A DNA stretch of 64,000 nt from Solen grandis (lineage: Eukaryota > Mollusca > Bivalvia > Adapedonta > Solenidae). The notes beneath the pieces are model-generated. The model made no database searches and was not told where the DNA came from. It saw only the letters and a list, made by a program, of their open reading frames with translations. Shown here in pieces: positions 63,547 through 64,000 of the stretch. The stretch's first letter is position 1. Each line of letters begins with the position of its first letter. A program made the position numbers and the translations under genes. Location: contig CM037791.1 of assembly GCA_021229015.1 (NCBI GenBank), positions 1,302,001 to 1,366,000 of the forward strand. Reading direction: 5' to 3'.

Positions 63547-64000
63547 TTATTAGATATTTTTTTCTCAAGTTACAAAAATATTTTGAAGGTTTTTCTCCAT
63601 CCTCAACCCATCTAGCTTTAGATCCTTATATGTAACCTCTAAGTGAATCTTCTCTTACCTTTTGTAGCTTTCGTTTTAATTCTGATAATTTTTTTTTATT
63701 TTGATCTGTTAAATTTTTTTCAGTTTCCTGATTTCTTTTAAGAGCTCCGATTCTTTATATGCACTAACTCTCTTTTTATATGAACCATAAGATATGGATT
63801 TTCCATGTATTTCCATCAATAAAAAAAAAAAAAATTTAATTCTTCATCTGATATTTGATTAATATTCTTAAAGTCAAAAACAGGAAGACAATATTGTAAT
63901 TTATATTCCCTTATTGTATCATTTATCAAATTTATATAGTCAATATCATTCAAAAGTGCATTATTATGCTTCCAAAGACCTTTACCATGTAGTATATTTG

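Larger units (their letters stand above)
58790..64000 (-). mobile_element. L1/Tx1-like LINE, multiply interrupted, continues past window
   Basis: Read on the - strand from 64000 down, pieces appear in correct ORF2 order. The pre-RT linker (NDTIREYKLQYCLPVFDF) is followed by DILNEMKRFYKNLFS, TTEQSHKLEGLISHEEA, SGSDGFSTYF, TCIPKENKS with KNWRPVALLNVLYKIA, FLKGRYIGENTRLI, RSCRQGDPLSPYIFVLCAEI and FADDIALILDGS (the catalytic Asp pair). Then come LTPIGKITVVKTILLP, HGPAKIKSSVLVKNYFEGGL and a terminal CSFCKKEPETTEHLFCFC zinc knuckle. Stops, frameshifts and five inserted elements make it defunct. The endonuclease lies beyond the window. Confidence 0.9.

Overview
This is a 64 kb window of animal genomic DNA, most likely from a bivalve mollusc. 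It has long AT-rich introns with GT/AG borders, tRNA-derived SINEs ending in AAAC/CAAA tails, and bivalve-style non-autonomous repeats that open with GGGCCATGATGGCCC and close with AAAGCTCACC. The species cannot be named from sequence alone. N runs mark the left edge (1-10) and an internal gap (50011-50110).

The main gene is an Enhancer-of-zeste homologue (EZH, the catalytic H3K27 methyltransferase of Polycomb Repressive Complex 2) on the + strand. It has at least 16 coding exons from 18381 to 37378. The EED-binding N-terminus, SANT2-like segment, cysteine-rich CXC domain and complete SET domain are all readable. Three exons carry 1-2 base frame errors at G/C runs or next to them, so the gene does not translate as written; uncorrected consensus errors are the simplest explanation, but a decaying copy is possible. 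A second gene lies tail to tail with it on the - strand (38848-39930): an apparently intronless two-Ig-domain type I membrane protein whose start is preceded by two perfect CRE palindromes and an octamer.

Most of the rest is mobile DNA. 1-5 kb: a degenerate ~105 bp satellite, two related exon-like relics, a minisatellite-bearing element and AGT/GAA-rich DNA. 4.45-7.7 kb: a decayed DIRS-like tyrosine-recombinase retrotransposon (- strand). 9.65 kb: an 85 bp hAT-like micro-MITE. 12.4-13.6 kb: a possible Mutator-like transposase relic. 11-21 and 30-53 kb: SINEs, several inside EZH introns. 42.2-44.3 kb: a non-LTR retrotransposon fragment carrying a TTAA-targeting MITE and bordered by a PIF/Harbinger derivative. 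58.8 kb to the window end: a large L1/Tx1-like LINE (- strand) broken up by five later insertions.

The most striking repeat is a ~240 bp family present about 12 times between 30 and 63.4 kb. It has TTAA-flanked CCCTTTCCCTCAT termini (piggyBac-like) and a long internal hairpin. Conceptually removing one copy plus one TTAA rejoins a LINE reading frame exactly, which gives direct internal evidence for its target-site behaviour. At least two other families in the window share the TTAA/CCCTT ends.
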